DNA of 64,000 nt from JAICMB01 sp963795935. GTDB taxonomy: Bacteria > Acidobacteriota > Terriglobia > Bryobacterales > Bryobacteraceae. Shown here one piece after another: positions 28,580 through 37,225 of the stretch. The notes beneath the pieces were generated by a model. That model had not been told where the DNA came from. It did no database searches and saw only the letters and a program-made list of their open reading frames with translations. The translations under genes and the position numbers were made by a program. Location of the stretch: contig CAWCJO010000010.1 in assembly GCA_963795935.1 (NCBI GenBank), positions 1 to 64,000 of the forward strand. The letters run 5' to 3'. Position 1 is the stretch's first letter, and the number at the start of each line of letters is the position of its first letter.

Positions 28580-28918
28580 CTAGCTTGGATCGGGTGGGCG
28601 CATTGGAATGACGCCGCTGGCCCGCTCCCTTGCAAGCGACGGATGGCGGCGGCCGCTCAGACAGCCGATCACGAGGCTCTTGTCGGGGCGCGCCAGATAC
28701 CACAACGCCCAGTCTTTGAATTGTTCCAGCGTGACCCGACGCGCGTCTTTATAGACCTTTTGAAATCCTTCGGGCGCGCGTTCGATCTTCTCCGCAGCTT
28801 CGTCCACCCTGTCATAAAACTGCTGGCGCAGCTCCTCACGCTTGGAGCCGTACCATTCCGCCGCTGCGTTGATTTCTCCCCGTGCCTCGGGAGTTACGAA
28901 AACCGGGTATTGCTTCAA
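28580..28918 (-). CDS. RelE/ParE-family toxin
   Basis: A 112-aa protein with the RelE/ParE toxin layout. It opens with a beta strand and helix (YPVFVTPEARGEINAAAEWY) and a long helix (REELRQQFYDRVDEAAEKIERAPEGF). It ends with WALWYLARPDKSLVIGCLSGRRHPS, where the HGRR-like GRRHPS motif is typical. Family members cleave ribosome-bound mRNA (RelE) or poison gyrase (ParE); which applies cannot be said. It starts at TTG 28918, overlapping the antitoxin stop by four bases, so it is translationally coupled and probably made at a lower level. It sits in the inner tRNA-Leu element. Confidence 0.8.
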   Translation of the reverse strand: MKQYPVFVTPEARGEINAAAEWYGSKREELRQQFYDRVDEAAEKIERAPEGFQKVYKDARRVTLEQFKDWALWYLARPDKSLVIGCLSGRRHPSLARERASGVIPMRPPDPS

Positions 28919-29082
28919 CGCGGGGCGCGGGGCTTGGGTTTGCGATCCTCTTTGACGGCGGCCCGCAGAGGGACGCTCTGCTTTTCGTCCTCATCGGCGC
29001 GCGCGATCTTATCGTCCAGGATCTTCACAAGATCCGGATCGATTTTCTCTTTCTCGTCGTGCTGTGCCGGGCTCATCGCCAT
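28915..29082 (-). CDS. Putative antitoxin of the RelE/ParE-like pair (55 aa)
   Basis: The ATG at 29082 (or 29076) opens a 55-residue, highly charged protein (HDEKEKIDPDLVKILDDKI, ARADEDEKQS, then a basic PKPRAPR tail). It has a helical acidic core and an unstructured end, as toxin-binding antitoxins often do. The stop TGA overlaps the toxin's TTG start. Size, order and coupling match a type II toxin-antitoxin operon with the antitoxin first. I do not recognise the antitoxin family and see no separate DNA-binding domain. Confidence 0.6.
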   Translation of the reverse strand: MAMSPAQHDEKEKIDPDLVKILDDKIARADEDEKQSVPLRAAVKEDRKPKPRAPR

Positions 29083-29443
29083 ACCCTATTTTACCGCTCG
29101 AGGTGGCCCTGGCAAGAGGGCCCGGGGCTGTGTATAATCGACCCGCACCGGAGCTCAACCGGTGCTCTGGGCCGGTTGAGTGACCGTATCCCGTGAATGG
29201 TGAATAGTCGGGTTAAGATTTCACCGCGCCGGTGCTCGTCGATAATCGCAATACATTCGGGATCGTGACCGGCCGCTCTGAGCGCTTCGATGTTGGGCCG
29301 ACCTATTCTATACCCGATGCTTCTACCGCTGAAACGCATCGTGTACCGCGCGGCACGATTCGGCCTTTGTTCGCCCGCGCGAATTTAATGTTAGAATCAG
29401 AACGTTCCTAAAATGTTTTTAGTGCCAGGGAAATGGCGGTCCA
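29083..29443. other. Intergenic region between the toxin-antitoxin pair and the two-gene unit
   Basis: The stretch separates divergent units. It holds an inverted repeat GCACCGG/CCGGTGC at 29143-29163 and a TATAAT box at 29133-29138. A minus-strand open frame (29091-29339) includes a protein-like RPNIEALRAAGHDPECIAIIDEHRRGE but has no family match I can name. The repeat may be an operator for the toxin-antitoxin promoter. Confidence 0.3.
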
Positions 29444-30052
29444 ATGGGAAAGCTGGAGATAAAGTTCAAGTTAACCGGTCTCGAATTCGAGATTAAGGGC
29501 GAGAGCGACGAAGTCGCCGCGAAGGCAGCGGCCATGCAGCGGCAGGTGCAGGGAATGTTCAGCAGCATCGGTGGCATCACCAACGGCACGGACGGGGCTG
29601 CGATCCCGCCTGCAAATACAACGAAGCTGCTTGAAATAACGGCAGAGCCAGCGCAAAACGGTAGCCGCAAGCGGCCCGCGCGCCGTAGTAGCCCGGGAGA
29701 GCGCGCCAGCGTTGAGCCGATCAGCTTTCGGCACGATGCGGCGAAATACGGAAATCCCCTGCAAAGCTGGGGGAACACCGACAAATGCATCTGGCTTCTG
29801 CATGTCCTGAAAGAGATGGGCGCGGCTCAGGAAGTCAGCGGCCCGCAGCTCGCAGCGACATTCAACCACTATTTCAAGGGAGCTGGAACTGTCCGGCCAT
29901 CGCACGCAACTCGGGAATTGGGCCGCGCGAAGATCAAAAATCCGGCGCTGGTCGGTGAGGACAAAGGGCAGAACCCTCCGCTTTGGTACCTCACGGATGA
30001 GGGCAAGAAGTGCGCTGGGGAGCTGGTCACCGCAGTTCTGAACCCGGCGTGA
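29444..30052 (+). CDS. Island protein A, winged-helix-like C-terminal domain
   Basis: A 202-aa protein of no family I recognise. Residues 1-40 form a beta pair and helix (LEIKFKLTGLEFEIKGESDEVAAKAAAM). A low-complexity basic linker (NGSRKRPARRSS) follows. The C-terminal 110 residues (NTDKCIWLLHVLKEMG, QLAATFNHYF, ATRELGRAKIKNPALVG, LWYLTDEGKKCAGEL) read like a winged helix with a LTDEG wing. The same pattern recurs at the N-terminus of the next gene, which starts inside this gene's stop (GTGA). The pair is therefore a coupled two-gene unit in the inner tRNA-Leu element. Confidence 0.7.
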   Translation: MGKLEIKFKLTGLEFEIKGESDEVAAKAAAMQRQVQGMFSSIGGITNGTDGAAIPPANTTKLLEITAEPAQNGSRKRPARRSSPGERASVEPISFRHDAAKYGNPLQSWGNTDKCIWLLHVLKEMGAAQEVSGPQLAATFNHYFKGAGTVRPSHATRELGRAKIKNPALVGEDKGQNPPLWYLTDEGKKCAGELVTAVLNPA

Positions 30053-30772
30053 CGCTGGAGAGCTTCAAGCGCGCCAGCAATTTTGGCGCGCTCAAGGAAA
30101 CCGACAAAGTCTGCTACTTGGCATTTTTCCATCTGAAGACCAGCAACACTCAGTCTTTCGACGTAGCGCAAGCCGCGAAATGGCTGGTCGAAGCCGGCGG
30201 CAGCTGCGCCCAACCAGCATCGACTCGCCGATAACCTGCGGGCCAGCCGCGACACGGTCAAAGAAGGGCGCGGTTGGCGCCTAAGCGGCAAATGCATCGA
30301 GGCGCTAGAGCTTAAATACCCGGCTCTTTCCGAGAAATCGCAGGAAGTCCTCGACCATGGCACAATCCTTCCGACTGTCCTCTACGAAAAAACACGCGGC
30401 TACATCGAGAGCTTAGCGAAGCAGATCAACCGCTCCTACGAAGAGAACATCTTTGACGGCTGTGCCGTGCTCATGCGGCGCCTGGAGGAAGTACTGCTGA
30501 TCTTGTCGTACCAGCACCTCAAGCTTGACGCAGAGATCAAGGACGGCGGCGGCAATTACCGGATGCTGGAGGAGATCGTCAGCAATGCCCAGTCGAACAC
30601 GACGCTCAACTTAGGGCGCAACAGCAGAAAGACCATCGAGAAAGTCCGGGAGATGGGCAACTATTCCGCGCACCAGATCCATTACCAGTGTCGCCGCGAG
30701 TGGATACAGGAAAAAATAGAGGAGTACCGGGCGCTGGTGACCGAGCTGCTGAGCAAGGCAGGTTTGCGATGA
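30049..30772 (+). CDS. Island protein B, winged-helix-like plus HEPN/DUF4145-like (one frameshift)
   Basis: GTG 30049 overlaps the stop of protein A. Residues about 1-80 (ETDKVCYLAFFHLKTSN, AAKWLVEAG) resemble the C-terminal domain of protein A. An extra base near 30197 then shifts the frame, which resumes (RLADNLRASRDTVKEGRGWRLSGK) and runs to 30772. The C-terminal 130 residues are helical and contain KVREMGNYSAH, close to the R..GN.aaH motif of DUF4145/HEPN-type domains, which in other proteins are RNase or structural parts of defence and toxin systems. Corrected length is about 240 aa. Function is inferred; the family is not established. Confidence 0.65.
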
Positions 30773-30854
30773 AACCACTACAAAATCCGCTACAGTCGCC
30801 AAAAACAACTCGGGCCGCCCATCGCTGAGCGGCCCGTAAGCCATTTATTATCTA

Positions 30855-30909
30855 TGGTGCGGAGAGGGGGACTTGAACCCCCACGAGATTGCTCCCGCTA
30901 GCACCTCAA
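30855..30909 (-). repeat. tRNA-Leu 3' fragment, putative attachment-site scar 2
   Basis: Fifty-five bases match the intact tRNA-Leu from the CCA end to the anticodon loop (ending ...CACCTCAA) with one difference, then identity stops. It shares the variant base gattgctc with scar 1. A GGGCCGC...GCGGCCC hairpin at about 30810-30836 precedes it. Bases 30910-31152 carry no supportable gene; two similar ATTGAATC(T/C)A words occur there. Confidence 0.8.
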
Positions 30910-31152
30910 ACGCATTCCTGGTGTTTACGGGAGGCCTACGGCGTGCCAAATCATTGAATCTACGGCCGGGAACGTTCCCCCGCGGCCCAGTGTGGCCGGA
31001 CGCGTAAGGTCCAAATTAGGTCCAATATAGAGTTCCGAATGGGGCCATAGCATTGAATCCACTGACCGCCAAGGCGCACCGCTCCGCTCTCGGACGGGGA
31101 TCTCATGCATGATGGTCAAGGAGAACGCTGAGGCCTAGCCCCTAACTGAGCC

Positions 31153-32936
31153 CTATTCTTCCGGCAAGCCCATCTTCTTGCGAAGAGCTTTCAATCGCGG
31201 ATCGCCGCGAAGCAGAGCCAGTTCCGGGAGGCTGAGGATCGAGCCCATCCGAACTGGGCCAACTCGTGGCACGCGACCCAGAGCCTCCAGGGTGCGGTCC
31301 TTATCGCCTAAACCCGCGAAGATCACGGCTTGTTGGACCGCCGGAAGATCAATCTGCCAGCTTTTCAGCCTCTTCGCGCCGACCGGACCGCGCATAAGCG
31401 TAACCCAGAAAGCCCCGCTCGGCCCTGGCATCACTCCTGACGAAAATCCGGATCGCTTCCTCTGTTTTGCCCTGGCCTAACAGTGCGCGCCCCAGGCACA
31501 TGTTCCTGCCCTGGTAGTCGGCAGGCAGCTTGTTGCAATATCTGGCGGCCTCATCATATCGACCGGCCGAAATGAGCGACCAGCCCAGGTCGAATTGAAG
31601 TTTGGGGTGAGAGCGGGTCGTTCTTCTCCACGATACGCAACTGATGCAGTGCCTCTTCGACCCGGCCCAGAGACCAGAGAAGATAAAGCGCGTAACCACT
31701 GTGCGAAGCCGAGCTGTTAGGATCGAGCTCAATCGCGCGCCGGAAGCTCTTTTCCGACTCCACCCACCGCGCATCACGTGCGTAGAGCATCCCCAAGGCA
31801 TCGTGGGCCTCGGGTAACAGGGGGTCCAAACGCACAGCCTGGTCCACCGCCGATCTCATCTTCCGCACCTCGTCTGGGATGTCCTGCCTGGACTCACCCG
31901 ACCTCACCGCGTACGCCGCGGCCAAGCTTGCGTAAGCGGGAGCAAACGAGGGGTCCCTGGCGGTCGCTTCCTCCAGTGGACCGATGCTTTCGTCGAATCC
32001 CCGCTGGCCGTGCTGAATCTGTAAAGCCCGAGCACGAAGATAGAGATCATACGCTTCCGCGCTAGTCTCATATCGCCGGCGGCCCTGGCCAAGTTTCAAT
32101 CGCAAGCCGTTGACGATACCGCGGGAAATCTCGTCCTGGACCGCAATGACATCCGTCAATTCGCGGTTATATTTTCCCGACCATAATGGGAAATCGTCGC
32201 GGACACGAACCAATTGGGCGTCGATACGCAATTGCTGGCCCGAGAGCAGGACCGAACCTTCGAGAACGTATTCGGCGTCAAGCTGTCTTCCAGCGTCGTG
32301 AACATTCTGCGACTTGCCTTTCAAAGCAAATGAGGATGTCTGGGAGCGAACTGTCAGACCATCAATAATAGACAGGTTGCGGATGATTTCGCCGGTGAGG
32401 CCGTCCGCAAAATAGTCGTGGTCTGGATTCCGATCTAAATTAATCAGGGGTACTACTGCGATCGGAATAGGCGCGTTTGGGTGGAGGATCCCCTGCCACC
32501 ACAAGACCGCCAACACAATGGCAGATCCAGCCAGAGCGGCGGCAAGCCAGATCAAAACGCGGCCCCACGACCCGGCAGGACCCGGGCCAGGTGCGGTGGC
32601 CTTTTCGATGTGGCGGAATGCGGGTTTGTACCCGCCCTTGGGAAGCTCGATAATTAACCCGTCCGCGGCTCCCTCGGCGACATAGTATTCCGCAAGGCGG
32701 GCTCGCAATTTACCTGCCTCGTTCCGCACAACCGAATCCTGCCGGACATCGTAATCGGGCGGACGGCCGAAGTACTCCACGCCGATGATAGATTCCTTGA
32801 GTTCATCCCCCCGCCCGGAAAGCTCCTGCTCGACCACAAACCGAAGAAAGCCACTGAGCCGGTCGTTCCGCACGAAGCCCTTACTCGACAGGACTTTCTG
32901 CAGTTCGGCGCGGACAGGCTCTGTTGGTAGCGGCAT
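31153..32936 (-). CDS. Winged-helix, TolB-like and TPR regulator (two frameshifts)
   Basis: From ATG 32936: an N-terminal DNA-binding-like region (LQKVLSSKGFVRNDRLSGFLRFVVEQEL, DYDVRQDSVVRNEAGKLRARL), one membrane span at about 135-160 (VLIWLAAALAGSAIVLAVLWW), a TolB/FlgO-like domain (IAVVPLINLDRNPDHDYFADGLTGEI), then TPR repeats. Near 31605 and again near 31375 the frame shifts, and TPR coding continues to the end at 31153 (LALLRGDPRLKALRKKMGLP). Corrected length is about 594 aa. This is a membrane-anchored regulator type much amplified in Solibacter-like genomes; a paralog lies at 52204. It is divergent from the secreted protein at 33055. Confidence 0.82.
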
Positions 32937-33054
32937 CGGCTGTGAGCAATTCTAACCTTTGCCACACATAGTTTCAATGTGATAGCTGTGTTGCCAACCC
33001 CTCGCCCACCCCCAACTGCTTGCAATTTCCGCCCATTCTGCCGCATCGTGAGCC

Positions 33055-33507
33055 ATGCGCGTTTTGCTGGTATCGACGCTACTCGCCGCGATTCTTTGGG
33101 GACAGGGCCTGGGCGGCACTTCTGGAACCTGGAAGATGAATGCGGCCCGATCCACGTTCGCGGGCTCTCCGCTCAAGAGTTTGACCGTTCGGATCGAGCG
33201 CCACCCCAAAGGTGAGGTATTCACCTTGGATCGCATCGAGACCGACGGCCGGATGATCAGTTCCAGCACGATTCTCTACCTGGACGGCGAGCCGCGTCCG
33301 TTCGAGGATTTCGGATGTTCCGGAACTCAATCGTCGCGTCGGGCGGACGAGCGGACAGTGGAGATTGTGCGCATGTGCGCGAGTGGGGGATGGATTCGTC
33401 TCCTGCGGCGCACCTCAGCCAAGTCGAACGAACTCGTTTTGGAGATTGCGGAGCAATCCGCCGATGGCCGGCGTTTCGACCGCCGCCTGACGCTCGAGAG
33501 GCAATAA
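33055..33507 (+). CDS. Small secreted hypothetical protein
   Basis: A 150-aa product with a signal peptide (MRVLLVSTLLAAILWGQ) followed by SGTWKMNAARSTFAG, an opening common in acidobacterial secreted proteins of unknown function (lipocalin-like beta proteins). The rest alternates beta-strand patterns and charged turns and ends DRRLTLERQ. No catalytic motif. It is followed 20 bp later by another secreted protein with a good ribosome site, and is probably co-transcribed with it. Confidence 0.7.
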   Translation: MRVLLVSTLLAAILWGQGLGGTSGTWKMNAARSTFAGSPLKSLTVRIERHPKGEVFTLDRIETDGRMISSSTILYLDGEPRPFEDFGCSGTQSSRRADERTVEIVRMCASGGWIRLLRRTSAKSNELVLEIAEQSADGRRFDRRLTLERQ

Positions 33508-33527
33508 GGAGAAAAAAAGGTAAACAG

Positions 33528-34551
33528 ATGATTCGAAAAACTAAAACCACGGCAAGAATAGCACTGTTGGTGGCGGCGCATTGTACGCTGGCCGTGGGCC
33601 AGCAGCCGCCCCCAGCCATCCTCACGATCGACGTCGCAAACGTCGTCGAGTATCAGGGTGACATCTCCGATCCAACAAAATTTGCAACCATCCCCACCGT
33701 CACACCCTCAGCCGGGGCTAGGACATTTAGTGTGGAAGTGGTGTTTGGGGATATCGTCGCCGTCAATGGGGAGCCCGCCAAAGGCGTATATGTAGGTCGG
33801 CCGGTGGGAATCCAGCTTACCACGGCTCCCAAGCCTGGCCAGGCAATCGCCGACAGGACGCATGCCTCGCTCAGATCCCATACCTTCGAAATCCTGGCGG
33901 TTGACGGTACGCCGATCGGCACGATCATGTCTTCCGGACTGGATGGGGGGCTGCCTCCGGCAGGTGCGCCTTCTTATACGGAGGCCACGAGAGGGGATTA
34001 CACGATTTTAGGCGGCACGGGAGCATTTCTCGGTGCTCGGGGGGAACTTGTTCAGCGGCTTCAGAGTCTGGAAACCGTTCCTCCTCGTGCGGCCTCGATG
34101 GCGGAGGATCCCGCCAACCGGCGTACAAACGGAGGCGGAACGATTCGGTTTTTCCTCCACGTGGTCCCAATGACCACGCCGCAAATTGTGATCACTGCCG
34201 GCGGTCCAGCCGTGACGCACTCGAGCGATTTCACACTGGTCACCGCGTCCAAGCCGGCCGCAGCGGGAGAGATCTTGTCCCTCTTCGCGACTGGGCTCGG
34301 TCCAACGAATCCCGGCGTCGACCCCGGCCAGCCGTTTCCGTCGAGTCCAGCGGCCGCGATCAATTCGCCTGTGGAAGTAACCGTCAACGGGAAACCCGCC
34401 GAGGTGCTGGGCTGCGGTCGGCTATCCCGGCGCGGTGGATGGCTATCAGGTGAACTTTCGAGTGCCGTCGGATGCAGTAAAAGGAGTGGCCGCAATTCAA
34501 GTAAGTGCCGCCTGGGTTGCGAGTGCGGCCGTGAACATCACCCTCCAATAA
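33528..34551 (+). CDS. Secreted protein with Solibacter-type C-terminal domain (one frameshift)
   Basis: ATG 33528 has AAGG upstream and starts a signal peptide (TTARIALLVAAHCTLAVGQ). The middle part (about residues 25-230) is a beta-rich domain with DYTILGGTGAFLGARG, similar to allene-oxide-cyclase-barrel/dirigent-like or other secreted beta folds. The C-terminus (AGEILSLFATGLGPTNPG, PVEVTVNGKPAEVLG) belongs to the roughly 200-aa domain found at the end of many Solibacter secreted proteins. An extra base near 34411 shifts the frame; the corrected end (GYPGAVDGYQVNFRVP, then AVNITLQ) stops at 34551. Without correction the frame runs to 34580. Confidence 0.75.
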
Positions 34552-34576
34552 CGTCGCGCAATTCTAAGAGACGAAT

Positions 34577-36017
34577 ATGAAAATCAATTTTGTTCTTCCG
34601 CTTCTTTTGGGAATGGCCGGCGACGCCTCACTAGTGATGGCGCAATCCGCTGGGACGTTTACGGCAACCGGGAGCATGGAGACGGCACGCTTCTATCACA
34701 CAGCCACACTCCTCACCAACGGCATGGTTTTGATCGCCGGTGGCACGACGGATTTCACTGGACCTGTTGCAACGGCTGAGCTCTACGATCCGGATAAAAA
34801 GATATTCACCGCCGCCGGCAATATGACGTCGGCCCGTTCGGGCCACACTGCCACCTTGCTGCCGGACGGCAGAGTATTGATCGCTGGGGGTTCCATCGCG
34901 TCGAATGATGCGGAGATTTATGATCCTGCCACCGGCGCCTTCTTCGCTACAGGGAATATGGTATCTGCGCACAGTTGCCAACAGGCCAACCTGCTCGGCA
35001 ACGGCAAAGTTCTGATAGTCGCCGGCAACGACTGGCGCGATTCCCTCTCCCGCGGAGCTCTATGACCCCGCTACCGGCACATTCGCTCCCGCGGGAACAT
35101 ACGCCACCGATACCTTCGACTTCAACACCTGCCAAGGAGGTGTTGCGACATTACTCCCCAACGGCAAGGTACTGATCGTTTGGGAGGGCGCCCACATGGA
35201 AATCTACGATCCCGATGCCGGTTCATTTACAGCGATAGTCAATCCCAATTCCACTCAGGTGTTCGATGATGGCCTGCCGACGGCGAGCCTGCTTCTGAAC
35301 GGCAAAGCTTTGGTTGCCGGAGGCGCAGACGTCCAGGGTTTGTATGCGAGCGCGGACTCATACGACTCTTCGACTGGAACATTCACGCGCTACTGGAAAC
35401 ATGGCCATCGGGTCGCGCGGAAAACACAGCTACTCTGCTGCCGGACGGTACTGTTCTGATGGCCGGCAGCCAACTGTTCGGCGGCGGATCTCTCGCCAGC
35501 GCGGAACTTTACGATCCGGTCGCTGGGGCATTTACGCCTACTGGCGGTATGACAACCTCTCGGTCTTTGCACACGGCAACGCTGCTGAACGACGGCCGAG
35601 TCTTAGTGGCTGGCGGAGAAACGTTCTCAAGGGCCCTACGACTTGGCGAACTCTACAATCCGAGTGTCTTGGTACCCGCGCCCAAGTTGTTCGGTGTCGC
35701 AATCGGCGGGACAGCGCAGGGCGCAATCTGGCATGCGTCGAGCGGAGAACTCGCCTCGCCTGATAGTCCAGCCGTTGCCGGAGAGATTTTGTCGATGTAT
35801 ACCACCAGTCTGAGCGATGGCGGTCTGATTCCTCCGCAGGTGGCCATCGGTGGCCAACTCGCCGGGATTCTGTATTTCGGCGCCGCCCCAGGTTATCCGG
35901 GCTACAACCAGGTGAACTTCCGGGTGCCAAGCGGTGTTACCCCTGGAGCCGGCTGTCCCTGTACGGTTGACCTATGTCACCCGAACGTCCAATGCAGTCA
36001 CCATCGGAGTGCAGTGA
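34577..36017 (+). CDS. Secreted kelch-repeat protein with Solibacter-type C-terminal domain (several frameshifts)
   Basis: A signal peptide (MKINFVLPLLLGMAGDASLVMAQ) is followed by six or so kelch-like blades. Each has the pattern ATLL.(D/N)G.VL(I/V)AGG...AE(L/I)YDP..G.F...G.M, as in galactose-oxidase-type propellers. The C-terminus (AGEILSMYTTSLSDGG, GYPGYNQVNFRVP) is the Solibacter C-terminal domain, ending VTIGVQ at 36017. One-base shifts near 35035, 35390 and 35955 split it into four open frames. Corrected length is about 480 aa. Secreted or surface role; ligand unknown. Confidence 0.78.
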
Positions 36018-36056
36018 ATTCCTGGGGGAAGATACATAATTCCTTTGGGAAGATAC

Positions 36057-36405
36057 ATGAAGTTCGGTTTTGCTCTTCCGTTGCTGCTAACCAGACGTGA
36101 CCGGGCAAGTAGGCATTGCCCAATCCGATGGCGCGTTTACCGCTGCGGGCCGAATCACCACGTGGCGAGAGTCCCACGCCGCGACGTTGCTCACCAACGG
36201 TAAAGTCTTAGTTGCTGGCGGCGAAGGCGATGCCGGTTACCTTGCCACGGCAGAGTTGTATGATCCCGCGGCAGGATCCGCGACTTTGGGTACAGGTGAA
36301 TGCGCTGTTCTGGACCGCGCTTCACGCTGCACCGCTCAGGGCCCATCGGTTGGATTCGCAGCAAACCAAAAACTTTGCAACGCTTTGGGGCTGCTAGCCT
36401 TTTAG
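36057..36405 (+). pseudogene. Truncated duplicate of the kelch-repeat gene
   Basis: Forty bases after the kelch gene, a second copy starts at ATG 36057 (MKFGFALPLLL, parallel to MKINFVLPLLL) and, after a frameshift near 36095, has SDGAFTAAGRITTWRESHAATLLTNGKVLVAGGE and ATAELYDP. It then loses the pattern at about 36290 and ends at 36405. It retains the signal-peptide region and about one and a half blades. The link between the copies repeats the word GGGAAGATACAT (36025-36036 and 36047-36058), which may have helped the duplication. 36406-36577 has no gene. Confidence 0.65.
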
Positions 36406-36577
36406 GCTAATCGTGGTGCGCGATTCACGTTTGGAGCAGCGCCCCTGCGATTCGAAGTCCTTTGTTTGCGTGGGAGCTTAAATGTCCGAGCGAGCGGCCT
36501 GAAGCGACATAAGGTCCAAAACTGGGTCTTGCTAGGTAAATAGGGTCAACACCAGAACCGCTAACCCGATTAAAATG

Positions 36578-36664
36578 TGGTGCGGAGAGGGGGACTTGAA
36601 CCCCCACGAGATTTCTCCCGCTAGCACCTCAAGCTAGTGCGTCTGCCGATTCCGCCACCTCCGC
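36578..36664 (-). tRNA. tRNA-Leu (GAG), CCA encoded
   Basis: The minus strand folds as a class II tRNA. The acceptor GCGGAGG pairs with CTCTCCGC, the D arm is present, and the anticodon stem CTAGC/GCTAG encloses the loop TTGAGGT (anticodon GAG). There is a long variable arm and a T arm GGGGGTTCAAGTCCCCC, with discriminator A and CCA encoded. It reads CUC and CUU leucine codons. It lies 13 bp after secG on the same strand, the same neighbour relation as secG-leuU in E. coli. Its 3' half is duplicated at 27985 and 30855, marking it as an integration target. Confidence 0.95.
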
Positions 36665-36677
36665 ATGGTCGGGAAAC

Positions 36678-37115
36678 TTACTTCTTCGGTCCTGGCGCGG
36701 GCTGCGCCGGCTTGTTCTGTTGCGTCGGCTGCGGCGGCACATTCAACGGAATGTTCTGCGGCGGAGTGGCCGCTCCAGGCGTGGGATTAACGTTGATTAC
36801 CGGTTGTGGCGGCGTCAGCGTTCCCGGCGCCGATCGTGTGGTCACCGGCTTGGCCGACGGCAGTACGCTGTGCGTGCCCGCGGCGCTGCGCGTCGTCGCC
36901 ACGGACAAAAACAGCGAGGTCACCATGAAAATGGCCGCTGAAATGGTCGTCGCCTTCGAGAGCACGGTAGCCGAGCCTCTTGGCCCGAACGTCGTCTGCG
37001 AGCCCATGCCGCCGAAAGCCCCGGCGAGATCCGCCGCCTTCCCGCTTTGCAGCAGCACGACGATAATCAGGAAAAAGCAAACCAAGATGTGGATAACCGT
37101 TAACAGAACCGTCAT
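36678..37115 (-). CDS. secG: Preprotein translocase subunit SecG
   Basis: SecG assists SecYE in protein export. The N-terminal 75 residues have the family layout: helix one (VLLTVIHILVCFFLIIVVLLQ), the loop SGKAADLAGAFGGMGSQTTFGPRG, and helix two (AAIFMVTSLFLSVATT). The C-terminal 65 residues are a Pro/Gln/Asn-rich tail, longer than in E. coli but common in acidobacteria. Length 145 aa. The tRNA-Leu gene follows directly. Confidence 0.93.
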   Translation of the reverse strand: MTVLLTVIHILVCFFLIIVVLLQSGKAADLAGAFGGMGSQTTFGPRGSATVLSKATTISAAIFMVTSLFLSVATTRSAAGTHSVLPSAKPVTTRSAPGTLTPPQPVINVNPTPGAATPPQNIPLNVPPQPTQQNKPAQPAPGPKK

Positions 37116-37225
37116 TTTTTAAACTCGTGCGATGCGGGCGGGTACGGGCGCACACGGCGCCTCTCAACCAGCGGTCTTATTATAGCTCACGTCGCCATCG
37201 GCGTACTCGGTCGAAGCTTGGACGC

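Larger units (their letters stand above)
27985..36664. mobile_element. Accessory region integrated at tRNA-Leu (two tandem elements, no integrase seen)
   Basis: The intact tRNA-Leu(GAG) at 36578-36664 and two partial copies of its 3' half (27985-28044, 30855-30909) are in the same orientation. This is what site-specific integration into a tRNA 3' end leaves. The inner segment, 28045-30854, holds a toxin-antitoxin pair and a two-gene unit; the outer, 30910-36577, holds a TPR regulator and secreted proteins. Gene content differs from the housekeeping flanks (gcvP on one side, secG on the other). No integrase or transposase gene is visible, so the elements would be immobile now, or moved by an enzyme elsewhere. 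Confidence 0.6.

Noticed and set aside
29091..29339. 82-codon minus-strand frame upstream of the antitoxin
   Set aside because: Only a short protein-like stretch, no ribosome site or family match; kept only as a note in the intergenic entry.
27985..30909. Two extra functional tRNA-Leu genes
   Set aside because: Both copies stop at or just past the anticodon loop and lack the D arm and 5' acceptor strand.
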